From Bacteroidales bacterium UBA3743 (GTDB lineage: Bacteria; Bacteroidota; Bacteroidia; Bacteroidales; Paludibacteraceae): DNA of 64,000 nucleotides. How positions within the stretch are numbered: position 1 is the first letter of the stretch; every line of letters starts with the position of its first letter. The stretch is from positions 186,001-250,000 of the forward strand of contig DFGT01000031.1 of NCBI GenBank assembly GCA_002371265.1. The letters run 5' to 3'. Shown in pieces: positions 35,034 through 44,134 of this stretch. Under the pieces are notes generated by a model, which saw only the letters and a program-made list of their open reading frames with translations, was not told the DNA's origin and did not search any database. A program made the position numbers and the translations under genes.

Positions 35034-36923
35034 ATGTACACTAATATAGACATATTGAAAGATGACGTAAAATATGGAAAATTTGATCAAATAATCGATC
35101 TTCTTTTCTGTATTTCTTCTGTTATTTTCGCTTTTGCCATACCTTTTCAATTCGTTTTTACCCCATGGATTGCACATTGGTTTTTTGCCGTCCTAATATT
35201 TAAGATATACTATGTTCTGCGAGGAAAAGAAAAAATTATATCTATTGACCCTAAAGACTCAATTGCTATATTTTCTTTAGGATTGTTTGGAGTATGGGCT
35301 CTACTCAGTACATTTTGGAGTCTGAACCCTGAACATACCCATAAACTGGCTATTAACTGGTTGTCTCCATTATTAATAATACCTGGCATTTACATTTTTT
35401 CAAGCAAAAGGCTTCCTATCACATTGATGATGAGATCATTTGTTTGCGGATGCACAGCCCTCATCATCTATGTTCTAACCGACTTGACAGAAACTGCTCT
35501 AAATGGCAACATAAGATTTTACATATGTGCTCGTCTTGAAATTATGAGACACATAGAATCTGTGACATACCATCACATCTATTTAGGTTTTATCATTGCT
35601 GTCTCCCTTTTCATATCTTCCAAATTTCTTTTTGATTCCAAGACCTCCATTTGGGAAAAACTGTTTTATATAACCCACTCTTTTCTAGCCTTATTCCTAT
35701 TAGCAATTGACAATTCACGTATTGTCACACTAGCTATTTTCATATCTGTTCTTATATTTTTTTCTTGTCAAATAAATAAAAACAAGAGACTTGGACTTTT
35801 GTTATTAGCAATAATCGTTATTCTAACAATTACTTTTATTGTGTTCCCTACTCGATTGGGAGAAACTGTAATAAAGATTGCAGAAAGTGGAGAAGCAGAT
35901 GATCCAAGATTTCATATATGGAAAGCTTTATTAATTGGACTTAAAGATGTTCCATTCTTGGGTTACGGATATTCAGCAGTAGATGACATTTATGCTGATT
36001 TATTTAAAAAAAATGAATGTTTGTTTGCATTAAACAACCATTATTCCACACACAATCAATTAATGGAGGCTTTCTTCACCCTTGGCTATATCGGGCTGAC
36101 ACTAATCGTGATGTTTTTAGTTGGAATTGGCATACTTCTAAAAAAATATAAATCCATGTTGTTGGCAGCAATGTTCATTCTGCTTTTAGTATCTATGACA
36201 TTTGAAATTCCTTTTTGTTATGGTTTTGCCATCCCATTACTAATTGCCTGGTTTACATTCTGCCATTCTGGCAAAACTGACATAAAATGTACTTTGCCAA
36301 ATTATTTTTTCGCAGTTCCTGCATTTGTCACAATAATCTTCACTGGAATAATAGCTACTGATTCATACAAATCTGTAAAAAAATATTCGTCAAAAGGTCA
36401 AATTGAAACTACAGACTACAGCAAAAGAAAATTCACAGAAAAAGGATTAAAGATAAACCATATCACAGACGAAAATATTGACATGGTCATATGCAAAGGA
36501 GAAAGTGGTTCTGTTTATACTCTTAAAGACTTGGCTCTAGACATCAGAGATTACGCCTTTACAAATACCACTGACACCCTTGTTTTTAGTACAGATTATT
36601 TTATCTCTAAAGATTTTAGTGCAGAAAAACTCACATTGGCTGTACAAGAAATTTACACTAATAAAACAAAATACGAAAAAAAATTAAACTTGAATGAAAG
36701 AGACGTATGGCACTCAGACACACTATTGATCATTCCTTCACATACAAAAATAGTCAATTTAAAAACAAAACAGACAGAAATAAGACATACCAAAACAACG
36801 CCTAGCAGAGTGTTTATCCAGACAGAGCTTCACAATGCAAAGACATTCAATGATATGAAAGGATATGCTCTATTTAGAAACATGAAGATTGTACCTCTAC
36901 ACACACACAATAATGATAGATAA
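35034..36923 (+). CDS. O-antigen ligase/polymerase-like membrane protein
   Basis: The 629-residue protein has about 12 transmembrane helices in residues 1-410 and the Wzy_C/O-antigen ligase signature: a large periplasmic loop followed by THNQLMEAFFTLGYIG. It would polymerise or attach an O-antigen or related glycan in the periplasm. A hydrophilic tail of about 200 residues follows the last helix, longer than in most members, with strand-like sequence (DTLVFSTDYFISKD). It starts 2 bases after the M23 gene and overlaps the next gene by 11 bases. Confidence 0.82.
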   Translation: MYTNIDILKDDVKYGKFDQIIDLLFCISSVIFAFAIPFQFVFTPWIAHWFFAVLIFKIYYVLRGKEKIISIDPKDSIAIFSLGLFGVWALLSTFWSLNPEHTHKLAINWLSPLLIIPGIYIFSSKRLPITLMMRSFVCGCTALIIYVLTDLTETALNGNIRFYICARLEIMRHIESVTYHHIYLGFIIAVSLFISSKFLFDSKTSIWEKLFYITHSFLALFLLAIDNSRIVTLAIFISVLIFFSCQINKNKRLGLLLLAIIVILTITFIVFPTRLGETVIKIAESGEADDPRFHIWKALLIGLKDVPFLGYGYSAVDDIYADLFKKNECLFALNNHYSTHNQLMEAFFTLGYIGLTLIVMFLVGIGILLKKYKSMLLAAMFILLLVSMTFEIPFCYGFAIPLLIAWFTFCHSGKTDIKCTLPNYFFAVPAFVTIIFTGIIATDSYKSVKKYSSKGQIETTDYSKRKFTEKGLKINHITDENIDMVICKGESGSVYTLKDLALDIRDYAFTNTTDTLVFSTDYFISKDFSAEKLTLAVQEIYTNKTKYEKKLNLNERDVWHSDTLLIIPSHTKIVNLKTKQTEIRHTKTTPSRVFIQTELHNAKTFNDMKGYALFRNMKIVPLHTHNNDR

Positions 36924-37689
36924 GAAAGACATAGCTATTGTTGTTCCTATTTACAAACTGCCCCTTTCTCCAGACGACAGGATTTGCTTGAATCAACTTT
37001 TCAAAGTGATGACTGGTTACGACATTTATGCAGTATTTCCAGAAAATCTTGACATAACTGACGTATGTGAAGAATATCCTCTACTAAAATCATCAATGGA
37101 GAGTTCTCATTTCAGTAGTTTAAGGTCTTATAACAAACTTGTTCTGTCAAGATCTTTTTACGATGCTTTCTCTAATTACAAATATATCCTGATTAATCAG
37201 CTAGATACCTATATCTTTAAAGATGAACTTTGTAAATGGGCAAATTCAGGATTCGACTACGTCGGTGCCCCGTTTGTGCCCGATAAAAATAAATATTGGA
37301 GTCCTTTGAGACGACTATGGTGCAAATTCAATTTCTATCTTCGCCGTTATAAAGGGACAAATCCTCATCACAGCCAATGGTACCAGGTGGGGAATGGAGG
37401 TCTTTGCCTAAGAAATGTAAGCAAATTCCAAAACATAACAAAAAAATATAAACAACAGATTGAGGATGATTTATCCGATGAAAAGGACTTTTATCCCGAA
37501 GATCTTTGGCTTTCTTTTGAGCTTAAAGATGACGACAAGCTAAAAACTCCAGATTGGAAAACAGCATTACTCTTCAGTATTGAATGTTCTCCACAAAAAT
37601 GTATGGATATAATAGGAAACAAACTTCCTTTTGGAACCCATGCATGGACATTAGATAAACATAGACCATTTTGGGAAAAATATATATAA
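36913..37689 (+). CDS. DUF5672 family glycosyltransferase-like protein
   Basis: The 258-residue protein matches DUF5672: IAIVVPIYK at the start, LINQLDTYIFKDEL with an acidic motif, GFDYVGAPF, GNGGLCLRN, then FYPEDLWLS and KLPFGTHAW. The GNGG and ED motifs resemble GT-A galactosyl/glucosyltransferases, so a transferase role is likely but unproven. The frame begins at 36889; I prefer the ATG at 36913 because the conserved strand starts right after it. Confidence 0.82.
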   Translation: MIDKKDIAIVVPIYKLPLSPDDRICLNQLFKVMTGYDIYAVFPENLDITDVCEEYPLLKSSMESSHFSSLRSYNKLVLSRSFYDAFSNYKYILINQLDTYIFKDELCKWANSGFDYVGAPFVPDKNKYWSPLRRLWCKFNFYLRRYKGTNPHHSQWYQVGNGGLCLRNVSKFQNITKKYKQQIEDDLSDEKDFYPEDLWLSFELKDDDKLKTPDWKTALLFSIECSPQKCMDIIGNKLPFGTHAWTLDKHRPFWEKYI

Positions 37690-37700
37690 TAGGATAGGAA

Positions 37701-38783
37701 ATGAAAAAGGAGATACTTATTGATCTTATGGATCTTGATGAGCATTCAGGTTTTGGGGAAATTGAAAGAATGTATGCCAACATTTTTTCTAAGATTGACA
37801 TACCCGATATGCACTTCAATTTTCTTGTCAGAGACAAACAGATGAATACTTATGGAGAAAAAGTGGGGTATCTAAAACACAGATCCATCTATAAAGTGTT
37901 TCCTTTTCTTATTTCTCGTCATTTCGATCTTTGGCATTCCGTTCACCAGCTATATCGTGAGTGTCCACGCAATAAATCCACAAAACGTATTCTCACTATA
38001 CACGACCTCAATTTCCTTTACGAAAAAAATGAGAAGAAAGCAAAAAAATATTTGAATGCTGTCTGCAAAAAAATTAATAATGCACACCATTTGGTTGCCA
38101 TTTCTAACTTTGCCAAATGTGAAGTGCTCAAAAATTGCAAGGTAGAGGAAAATAAACCTTTCGACGTGATACTTAACGGTGTGCGTGATACTAGCAACGA
38201 CAACAGGACAAAACCTTCTTTCATCAAACCAAACAGGAAATTCTTATGTGCAGTTGGTGCCGTTAGGGAGAAAAAAAACATCCATGTCCTTTTGGATATG
38301 ATGAAACACCTGCCAGAATATGAGCTTTATGTATGCGGAAGCACAACAGGAGAATATCCGCAAAAACTCAAGGACAGAGTAAAAAACGAGAAAATTGACA
38401 ACGTTACAATCACTGGCATAATTACAGACGAGGAAAAAAACTGGTTGTACGCAAATATGGAAGCTCTTATGTTTCCAAGCCGTTTGGAAGGATTTGGCCT
38501 ACCAATCATTGAGGCTATGCATTTCAAAAAAGCTGTATTTTCATCGCCTTTTTCCTCTCTTCCAGAAATCTGCTCTACTCATGCTTATGTATGGAAAGAG
38601 CTTGAACCAGAATATATGGCGACTTTGGTCCGCGAAAAAGTCTCTGAATTTTACGCAGATTCAAGCCGTGCTGAGACAGAAAAGGAGTATGCCAACTCAT
38701 ACTCTTATGAGCGTCATATAAAAGCTTATATTGCCCTTTATAGAAAAATGTTGGGCTTGCCAGAAATGGAAATAAATTTATAA
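37701..38783 (+). CDS. Family 4 glycosyltransferase
   Basis: The 360-residue GT-B enzyme carries GTxx-donor features: TIHDLNFLYE, GAVREKKNIHVLLDMMKHL and PSRLEGFGLPIIEAMH with the E-x7-E pair. It resembles mannosyl/rhamnosyl-type GT4 enzymes of O-antigen clusters. It is the last gene of the cluster and is followed within 6 bases by a palindromic repeat. Confidence 0.9.
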   Translation: MKKEILIDLMDLDEHSGFGEIERMYANIFSKIDIPDMHFNFLVRDKQMNTYGEKVGYLKHRSIYKVFPFLISRHFDLWHSVHQLYRECPRNKSTKRILTIHDLNFLYEKNEKKAKKYLNAVCKKINNAHHLVAISNFAKCEVLKNCKVEENKPFDVILNGVRDTSNDNRTKPSFIKPNRKFLCAVGAVREKKNIHVLLDMMKHLPEYELYVCGSTTGEYPQKLKDRVKNEKIDNVTITGIITDEEKNWLYANMEALMFPSRLEGFGLPIIEAMHFKKAVFSSPFSSLPEICSTHAYVWKELEPEYMATLVREKVSEFYADSSRAETEKEYANSYSYERHIKAYIALYRKMLGLPEMEINL

Positions 38784-38789
38784 AAATAG

Positions 38790-38810
38790 GGGCAGGTATG
38801 AAACCTGCCC
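38790..38810. repeat. Dispersed palindrome, copy 2
   Basis: GGGCAGGTAT-G-AAACCTGCCC, one mismatch from copy 1 at 1936-1956, sharing the TAGG before it. It lies between convergent genes, where it could stop transcription from both sides, although no T-run follows. Confidence 0.75.
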
Positions 38811-38832
38811 TTACTTATATATACATGAAATA

Positions 38833-40521
38833 TTATTCTCTTTTACGTCTCTGAATAACTGCAAGCTCGTTGAGCGCGAATTCCTTTGAATCTTCCACAT
38901 CAAGAAGTTTTTTCAAAATTGCCTCTGCCCTTCCATACTCTCCCATATCAACCAAAACATACGAACGTCGACGCTGCAAAAAATGATAATGAGCTATCAT
39001 ACGTTCATTGCCATCAAACTGGCTCCGATTCTCCTCAAACTTTTGAATGACATTGTCCAGAAGCGATAATGTACGGAAATCTCCACGATTCACCAGACAA
39101 TTGATATATTCTTCATGGTCGACGATTCTGTCGAGACCCACACGGGATACATCAAGATAGAAATAGGCCATTTCAGGATTGTCCAGATCAAGATAGCAAT
39201 ATCCTATTAGAAAGGCGACATGGTAGAATAGCCATCTTTCATTCTCTCCCTTATCCATGTGACGAGACTTCTCCATCAACTCATACGAATGCTTAAAATA
39301 GGAAAGAGCATCAAGTGTACGTTTGGCATCACAATACTTGTTTGCCCAATACAACTCATACCCTATCACACTGTTTTCACTGAAGAATATCGCACGCTGA
39401 GCATCTGTTAGTTCGTCTTCTTTTCCAGACATGACTTTATCCTCGGCATCTGCCTGCATAAATACGAATTCATCGATCTTTTCTTTGCTTGTGCGAGTGT
39501 CAACACCCAGCAAAAGTGTATGTGCCTGCATCTCTGATTCAACAGAATGTTTCGCTGTCTCTCCCTGTGGAGGAAGCAGAGAAGATGCTCGAACAAGAAC
39601 AACATCCTTCGTCTCCGACTCTACTCTAAGATGAATCGTAAGGATATTGCCAAAAGAATTATCGCCTTCATCGCTTTTCAAGTAGACGAGAATTGTCGCA
39701 GTCATACGTGATACCTCAACTTTTCCATCTTCAGAATAATCCACTACAGGTGATAATATCAGTTTTTTCTTGATTTCATCAATGTTTTCTACCCTCTGCA
39801 CGTCGTCTCCAATAATCTCAAGCATAGCCACCGAATCAAGATAAATATCATATATCTCTTTCAAATACGACTCCAACGTAACATATGGCTCGACTGTATA
39901 TCTTCCACGCTTAAACGGATTCTGAGTGTCGTGCGACAATTCTTTTTCTCTAAGCAATTGCGTCTTCCTATAATTGCATAGTTTGGCATATTCGTCGTCA
40001 CTCTGCTCATCTATCTCCGCCTCATTCATATACTCCTTTAATTTGTCTACACCATGACGACTTGAACGGAAAATCTCAGCAAAAATAGACTGAAGAAACT
40101 CTTTATAGTCAGGCAATGTAGTGAATAGCGGCACTGTTGAAATAATGTCCAAATGAACAGAATCATCTGTCGTCCCAGCAATAAACTTTACCGGATGAAG
40201 GTAACCATTCAATTTGTTGCATACCTCCGCATAAAGCGATGCATATTCCAAATTATCAGAAGCGATGCCAGGAAAGATAATATGTGAAAATGGGACACCG
40301 TTATAGACATATGTCACGAAATGGCCTCCCTGATATTCATATTCAAAAATAGAACCATCCTTTTCATCCATTTTTTCTGTTTTATACTCAATGGGAAAAG
40401 AATCCAATATATTTGCAAAAATCTGAACTGAGGTTAGATTTTCTTGTTCCTTTGAATTATCATTTGTCTTGTCACCTGAATCACTGGAAAATACACTCTT
40501 TACTTTATTGAAGATACTCAT
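38833..40521 (-). CDS. Large soluble protein with helical repeats, unknown
   Basis: The 562-residue protein has no signal peptide. Its N-terminal 190 residues are mixed; the middle has strands (VSRMTATILVYLKSDEGD); and the C-terminal third (about 410-555) is helical with TPR-like periodicity (LDALSYFKHSYELMEK, NRGDFRTLSLLDNVIQKF, MGEYGRAEAILKKLLD). I recognise no family. The frame reads back to 40575, but that part contains a strong hairpin (40551-40573) at the end of the previous gene. The ATG at 40521 is therefore the likely start. Confidence 0.72.
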   Translation of the reverse strand: MSIFNKVKSVFSSDSGDKTNDNSKEQENLTSVQIFANILDSFPIEYKTEKMDEKDGSIFEYEYQGGHFVTYVYNGVPFSHIIFPGIASDNLEYASLYAEVCNKLNGYLHPVKFIAGTTDDSVHLDIISTVPLFTTLPDYKEFLQSIFAEIFRSSRHGVDKLKEYMNEAEIDEQSDDEYAKLCNYRKTQLLREKELSHDTQNPFKRGRYTVEPYVTLESYLKEIYDIYLDSVAMLEIIGDDVQRVENIDEIKKKLILSPVVDYSEDGKVEVSRMTATILVYLKSDEGDNSFGNILTIHLRVESETKDVVLVRASSLLPPQGETAKHSVESEMQAHTLLLGVDTRTSKEKIDEFVFMQADAEDKVMSGKEDELTDAQRAIFFSENSVIGYELYWANKYCDAKRTLDALSYFKHSYELMEKSRHMDKGENERWLFYHVAFLIGYCYLDLDNPEMAYFYLDVSRVGLDRIVDHEEYINCLVNRGDFRTLSLLDNVIQKFEENRSQFDGNERMIAHYHFLQRRRSYVLVDMGEYGRAEAILKKLLDVEDSKEFALNELAVIQRRKRE

Positions 40522-40550
40522 AAACGTACTGGTTGGTATAAACTTAAAAA

Positions 40551-40573
40551 GTCGGCACAAAAAAAGTGCCGAC
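40551..40573 (-). terminator. Terminator of the pyrE-SRPBCC operon
   Basis: On the minus strand, GTCGGCAC, seven T, GTGCCGAC, then CTTTTTAAG. It is an 8-base perfect stem located 19 bases after the stop codon at 40592. Confidence 0.8.
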
Positions 40574-40591
40574 ATATTTCAATTCTTGATT

Positions 40592-41011
40592 TTACTTGAT
40601 CTGACTGTATGGCAACTTTGCAATTGCATCAGCAACTTTATCAATTCCTTGTTCCAACATGCCACCAATCATACTCTTCAGCATAAAGTTCAGGTCGACT
40701 TTAAGGGTTAGTCTAATTGCAGACTGTGTAGGATTAACCTCCTTGATCTGAGCCCACATCTTGAAAGCCATCGGCGAATTGACCGATTCATAAACAATCG
40801 TATTGTTTGGCTCACGCGATGAAATCTTTACAGATGCTGATCCGAATGGTGAAACAGAAAATGAACAAGTATCAGTAGTTGTCTGAAGGTCTTGCACTTT
40901 GCTTTCAATCTTGCTCTTGATGCGTTGGATATTATTCATATCACTCAACACCTTGAACACTTGTTCCGCAGAACCTTGAGCTGCCTTTACTCCACTAACG
41001 TATGACTCCAT
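40592..41011 (-). CDS. SRPBCC family protein
   Basis: The 139-residue protein fits the START-like fold: GSAEQVFKVLSDMNNIQR at the start, strands through CSFSVSPFGSASVKISS, and a C-terminal helix with GGMLEQGIDKVADAIAKLPY. Ligand and function are unknown. It starts 3 bases after pyrE, a gene order common in Bacteroides and Prevotella. It ends at a good terminator. It is unrelated in sequence to the SRPBCC protein at 13636. Confidence 0.82.
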   Translation of the reverse strand: MESYVSGVKAAQGSAEQVFKVLSDMNNIQRIKSKIESKVQDLQTTTDTCSFSVSPFGSASVKISSREPNNTIVYESVNSPMAFKMWAQIKEVNPTQSAIRLTLKVDLNFMLKSMIGGMLEQGIDKVADAIAKLPYSQIK

Positions 41012-41014
41012 ATT

Positions 41015-41647
41015 TTAAATCTTCCAGTTTGCTGGATCTTTTCTCCACTCCTGCAATGTAGCACGGTCAGACTCTGTGATATAGTCAGTGTCAACCAAGT
41101 GAGACAATACAGCCTCATAGTTAGACAACGTCGTAAGCTTTACACCTGCCTCCTGGAATTTCTGCTCTGCGATAGGGAATCCGTAAGTGAAGATTGCGAC
41201 CATTCCTACAACCTCACATCCATCCTTACGCAACGCCTCAACAGCCTTCAATGAGCTTCCTCCAGTAGAAATCAAATCCTCAACCACTACGACTTTCTGT
41301 CCTGGCTTGATATCTCCCTCGATAAGGTTTTCCAAACCGTGATCTTTCGGAGCCGAACGAACATAAACGAATGGCAGACCTAACTCATCTGCGACCATCG
41401 CTCCCTGCGCGATTGCGCCTGTTGCCACACCTGCGACTACATCAACTTCGTCGTATGTCTCACGGATAATTCTTGCGATTTCTATCTTGATTAGTGTACG
41501 TACATCAGGATAAGACAATGTCTTTCTGTTGTCGCAGTATATTGGGGATTTCCATCCGCTTGCCCATGTAAATGGATTAGATGGTTGTACCTTGATCGCT
41601 TTTACCTTCAAAAGCTTTTCAGCCACCAAATTTTCAACGCTCTTCAT
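41015..41647 (-). CDS. pyrE: Orotate phosphoribosyltransferase
   Basis: The 210-residue enzyme joins orotate to PRPP to make OMP in pyrimidine synthesis. The PRPP-binding motif VVVVEDLISTGGSS is clear, as are GVATGAIAQGAMVAD and the loop RSAPKDHGLENLIEG. A GTG lies at 41656, but the ATG at 41647 fits the family N terminus (KSVENLVAEKLLKVKAI). A TACCTTTG box is at 41678-41685. Confidence 0.97.
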   Translation of the reverse strand: MKSVENLVAEKLLKVKAIKVQPSNPFTWASGWKSPIYCDNRKTLSYPDVRTLIKIEIARIIRETYDEVDVVAGVATGAIAQGAMVADELGLPFVYVRSAPKDHGLENLIEGDIKPGQKVVVVEDLISTGGSSLKAVEALRKDGCEVVGMVAIFTYGFPIAEQKFQEAGVKLTTLSNYEAVLSHLVDTDYITESDRATLQEWRKDPANWKI

Positions 41648-41677
41648 AATTCTCACTATTTTTTACAATTTATGATA

Positions 41678-41685
41678 CAAAGGTA
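41678..41685 (-). promoter_or_regulatory. -7 box for pyrE
   Basis: TACCTTTG on the minus strand, 30 bases before the ATG. Confidence 0.55.
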
Positions 41686-41762
41686 GTAAAATGCTTTTTT
41701 TATAATAAACATCCTGCTCTATTTTTTTATTGCTATGCAACACAAAAATGTTATAACAAAAG

Positions 41763-41784
41763 GAGACGCCATACACGACGTCTC
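41763..41784. repeat. AGACG-N10-CGTCT hairpin, copy 3
   Basis: GAGACG, loop CCATACACGA, CGTCTC, between aroA and pyrE. It may end aroA transcription, but no T-run follows. Confidence 0.65.
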
Positions 41785-41806
41785 TACAAAATATTCAGAT
41801 GATATG

Positions 41807-43039
41807 TCAATCTATTTTTATTCCTTTTATCTTACCGAACTCTCTCCAATAATCGGGATAAGATTTTGATACGACCTCTGGCTCATTCACAACAAACGGT
41901 GCATGACGCAGGACTATAGGGGCAAATGCCATTGCCATTCGGTGGTCTTTATATGTGTCGACGGAAATATTGGCGTCTTCATCGCATTTTTTACCATTCC
42001 ACTCCAGTGCTCCCTCCTCTGGCTCCGTAAGAATATATCCAAATTTTTTAAGTTCCTGTTGTAGCGCAAGTATTCTGTTTGTCTCCTTTATCTTCAAACT
42101 CTTCAATCCCGTAAACCTAAATTTGCGGTTCAAGACACAACATGTGACTACAACTGTCTGCGCCAAATCAGGACAGTCAATAAAATTCCACTCAAATACA
42201 CCTGTCTCTTCCCTGCCCTCTGTCTTATGCAATTTGACACCTCCATCTGCAAACTCTGTGGTAACACCAAGATGTGAAAATATGTCTCCTAACACTCCGT
42301 CGCCCTGCATTGTCTTTTCAAAAAGAGCAGGAAGGAAAATTTCGTCGACGTCCGCCAAAGCTGCAATTTGAAACCAATATGACGCTCCCGTCCAGTCGGA
42401 TTCAACAACGTAATCAATCGGCCTATATTTTGTAGGCTTTACTTCTATTATATTTCCAGAAAAGGAAGCGTCCGCTCCAAACTGGTTCATAATCCACAAA
42501 GTAAGATTGATATATGGGACAGATGCCACACCGTTGAGAAGATGAATTCGCAATCCTCTTTTTAGCATCGGTGCAATCATCATCAGAGCAGAAATATATT
42601 GGCTGCTCACACTTCCGTCTATCTCAACATCTCCACCATCTATCTCCTTTCCACGTATTTTCAATGGAGGGAACCCTTCATTCTCCGCATACTCTATATC
42701 AGCTCCTATCGAACGCAATGCATCGACAAGAATCTGTATTGGGCGTTCTTTCATACGCTGAGAGCCTGTTATTGTCCACTCTCCGGGCTTAATGCTCAAA
42801 TAGGCGGTAAGGAATCGCATCGATGTGCCGGCAGCTCCAATATCAACAAGATGAGAATCAGAAGTCAACGCCTTAACCATCACGTCAGTGTCGTCACACT
42901 TGGCAAGATTGGCGACACTCTTGTCGCTTCCAGAAAGAGCATTGATAATAAGCACACGATTGCTGATACTTTTCGATGCTGGCAACTCAAACCTGCCTGA
43001 AATCTTACCCTTATGACTGTATTCTATCTTATAACTCAT
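41807..43039 (-). CDS. aroA: 3-Phosphoshikimate 1-carboxyvinyltransferase (EPSP synthase)
   Basis: The 410-residue enzyme adds enolpyruvate to shikimate-3-phosphate. Motifs include PASKSISNRVLIINALS, DIGAAGTSMRFLTA, GSQRMKERPI, SSQYISALMMIAPML and YKDHRMAMAFAP. The length and NAG-type loop (GAAGTSMRF) are those of class I/II hybrids common in Bacteroidetes; glyphosate sensitivity cannot be judged. It is the last gene of the operon, 11 bases after aroB. Confidence 0.96.
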   Translation of the reverse strand: MSYKIEYSHKGKISGRFELPASKSISNRVLIINALSGSDKSVANLAKCDDTDVMVKALTSDSHLVDIGAAGTSMRFLTAYLSIKPGEWTITGSQRMKERPIQILVDALRSIGADIEYAENEGFPPLKIRGKEIDGGDVEIDGSVSSQYISALMMIAPMLKRGLRIHLLNGVASVPYINLTLWIMNQFGADASFSGNIIEVKPTKYRPIDYVVESDWTGASYWFQIAALADVDEIFLPALFEKTMQGDGVLGDIFSHLGVTTEFADGGVKLHKTEGREETGVFEWNFIDCPDLAQTVVVTCCVLNRKFRFTGLKSLKIKETNRILALQQELKKFGYILTEPEEGALEWNGKKCDEDANISVDTYKDHRMAMAFAPIVLRHAPFVVNEPEVVSKSYPDYWREFGKIKGIKID

Positions 43040-43050
43040 TTGCCACTAAT

Positions 43051-44115
43051 TTAAGCAAGACCTACCGTCTCTCTATAGAAATCAAGTGAATCAAGAATAT
43101 CTTTTTTGGAAACAGCAATATTTATCTCGATTTCACCGATGTTTTTTAATAAAGAGAAAAGAATTCTTCCGTCTCCCTCATTCTTTTTGTCATGTGTCAT
43201 CAAATCATATAAATGATCATAGATATCACATTTTATAGGCAAAGCCCCATAATTTTCCTTAATCATCCTTACAGCCGTAGACAAGGCTTCCTTTGGAAAA
43301 CCAAGAAGCTTATACGACAGATAAAGTTCAGAAATCATTCCCCACGCCACCGCATAGCCATGAAGCACTGGTTTGCCAATCTCCATCGCATAACTTTCAA
43401 AAGCATGTCCGACGGTATGTCCGAAATTCAACACTTTACGCAAGCCCTTTTCTGTAGGATCAATCTCTACCACTTTTTCTTTCACAGAGATTGATTCAAG
43501 AAGCAATTCCGACAAACGATTGTAGTCTACATTGTCCAAATCAAAAGAGAGAATGTGTTTCCATATCTCAGTATTGGAAATCAGGCCATGTTTGATCATC
43601 TCAGCATAGCCAGAACGAAGATTCTCAGCATCCAATGTACGGAAGAAGTCAGCATTAATCACCACACTCTTGCTAGAGTTGATGACACCAATCTCATTTT
43701 TCAGTCCACCGAAATTGATACCCGTCTTACCACCGACCGCTGCATCCACAGCGCCAAGCAAAGTTGTGGGAACATTTACATATTCCATACCTCTTTTGAA
43801 TGTTGACGCAGCAAAGCCACCCAAATCCGTCACCATTCCACCGCCTAAATTAATCATAAGCGACTTACGTGTAGCTCCATTCTTCTGCAAAGAAGTCCAA
43901 ACGCTTGCAAGACTTTCTAAAGATTTATGATCATCGTTAGCCTTGATTTCTATCACCGTCACCTTGCTGAAAAAATCATCTTCCATAAGCAATGGCAAAC
44001 ATAACTTGCGAGTATTCTCGTCTACCAAAAAGAAAACTCCATTAACAGCTCGTCCGTCGCACTCCTTGAGCAAATCCTCGACAAGGTGCTTTGTGATATA
44101 TACTTTTTGATTCAT
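43051..44115 (-). CDS. aroB: 3-Dehydroquinate synthase
   Basis: The 354-residue enzyme makes 3-dehydroquinate from DAHP, using NAD+ and a metal. Motifs are NLGGGMVTDLGGFAAST, PTTLLGAVDAAVGGKTGIN, SGYAEMIKHGLI and LNFGHTVGHAFE, which include the metal-binding His and Glu. It lies 19 bases after the Wzz-like gene and just before aroA. Confidence 0.97.
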   Translation of the reverse strand: MNQKVYITKHLVEDLLKECDGRAVNGVFFLVDENTRKLCLPLLMEDDFFSKVTVIEIKANDDHKSLESLASVWTSLQKNGATRKSLMINLGGGMVTDLGGFAASTFKRGMEYVNVPTTLLGAVDAAVGGKTGINFGGLKNEIGVINSSKSVVINADFFRTLDAENLRSGYAEMIKHGLISNTEIWKHILSFDLDNVDYNRLSELLLESISVKEKVVEIDPTEKGLRKVLNFGHTVGHAFESYAMEIGKPVLHGYAVAWGMISELYLSYKLLGFPKEALSTAVRMIKENYGALPIKCDIYDHLYDLMTHDKKNEGDGRILFSLLKNIGEIEINIAVSKKDILDSLDFYRETVGLA

Positions 44116-44134
44116 CTTTTGAAATTATCTATAT

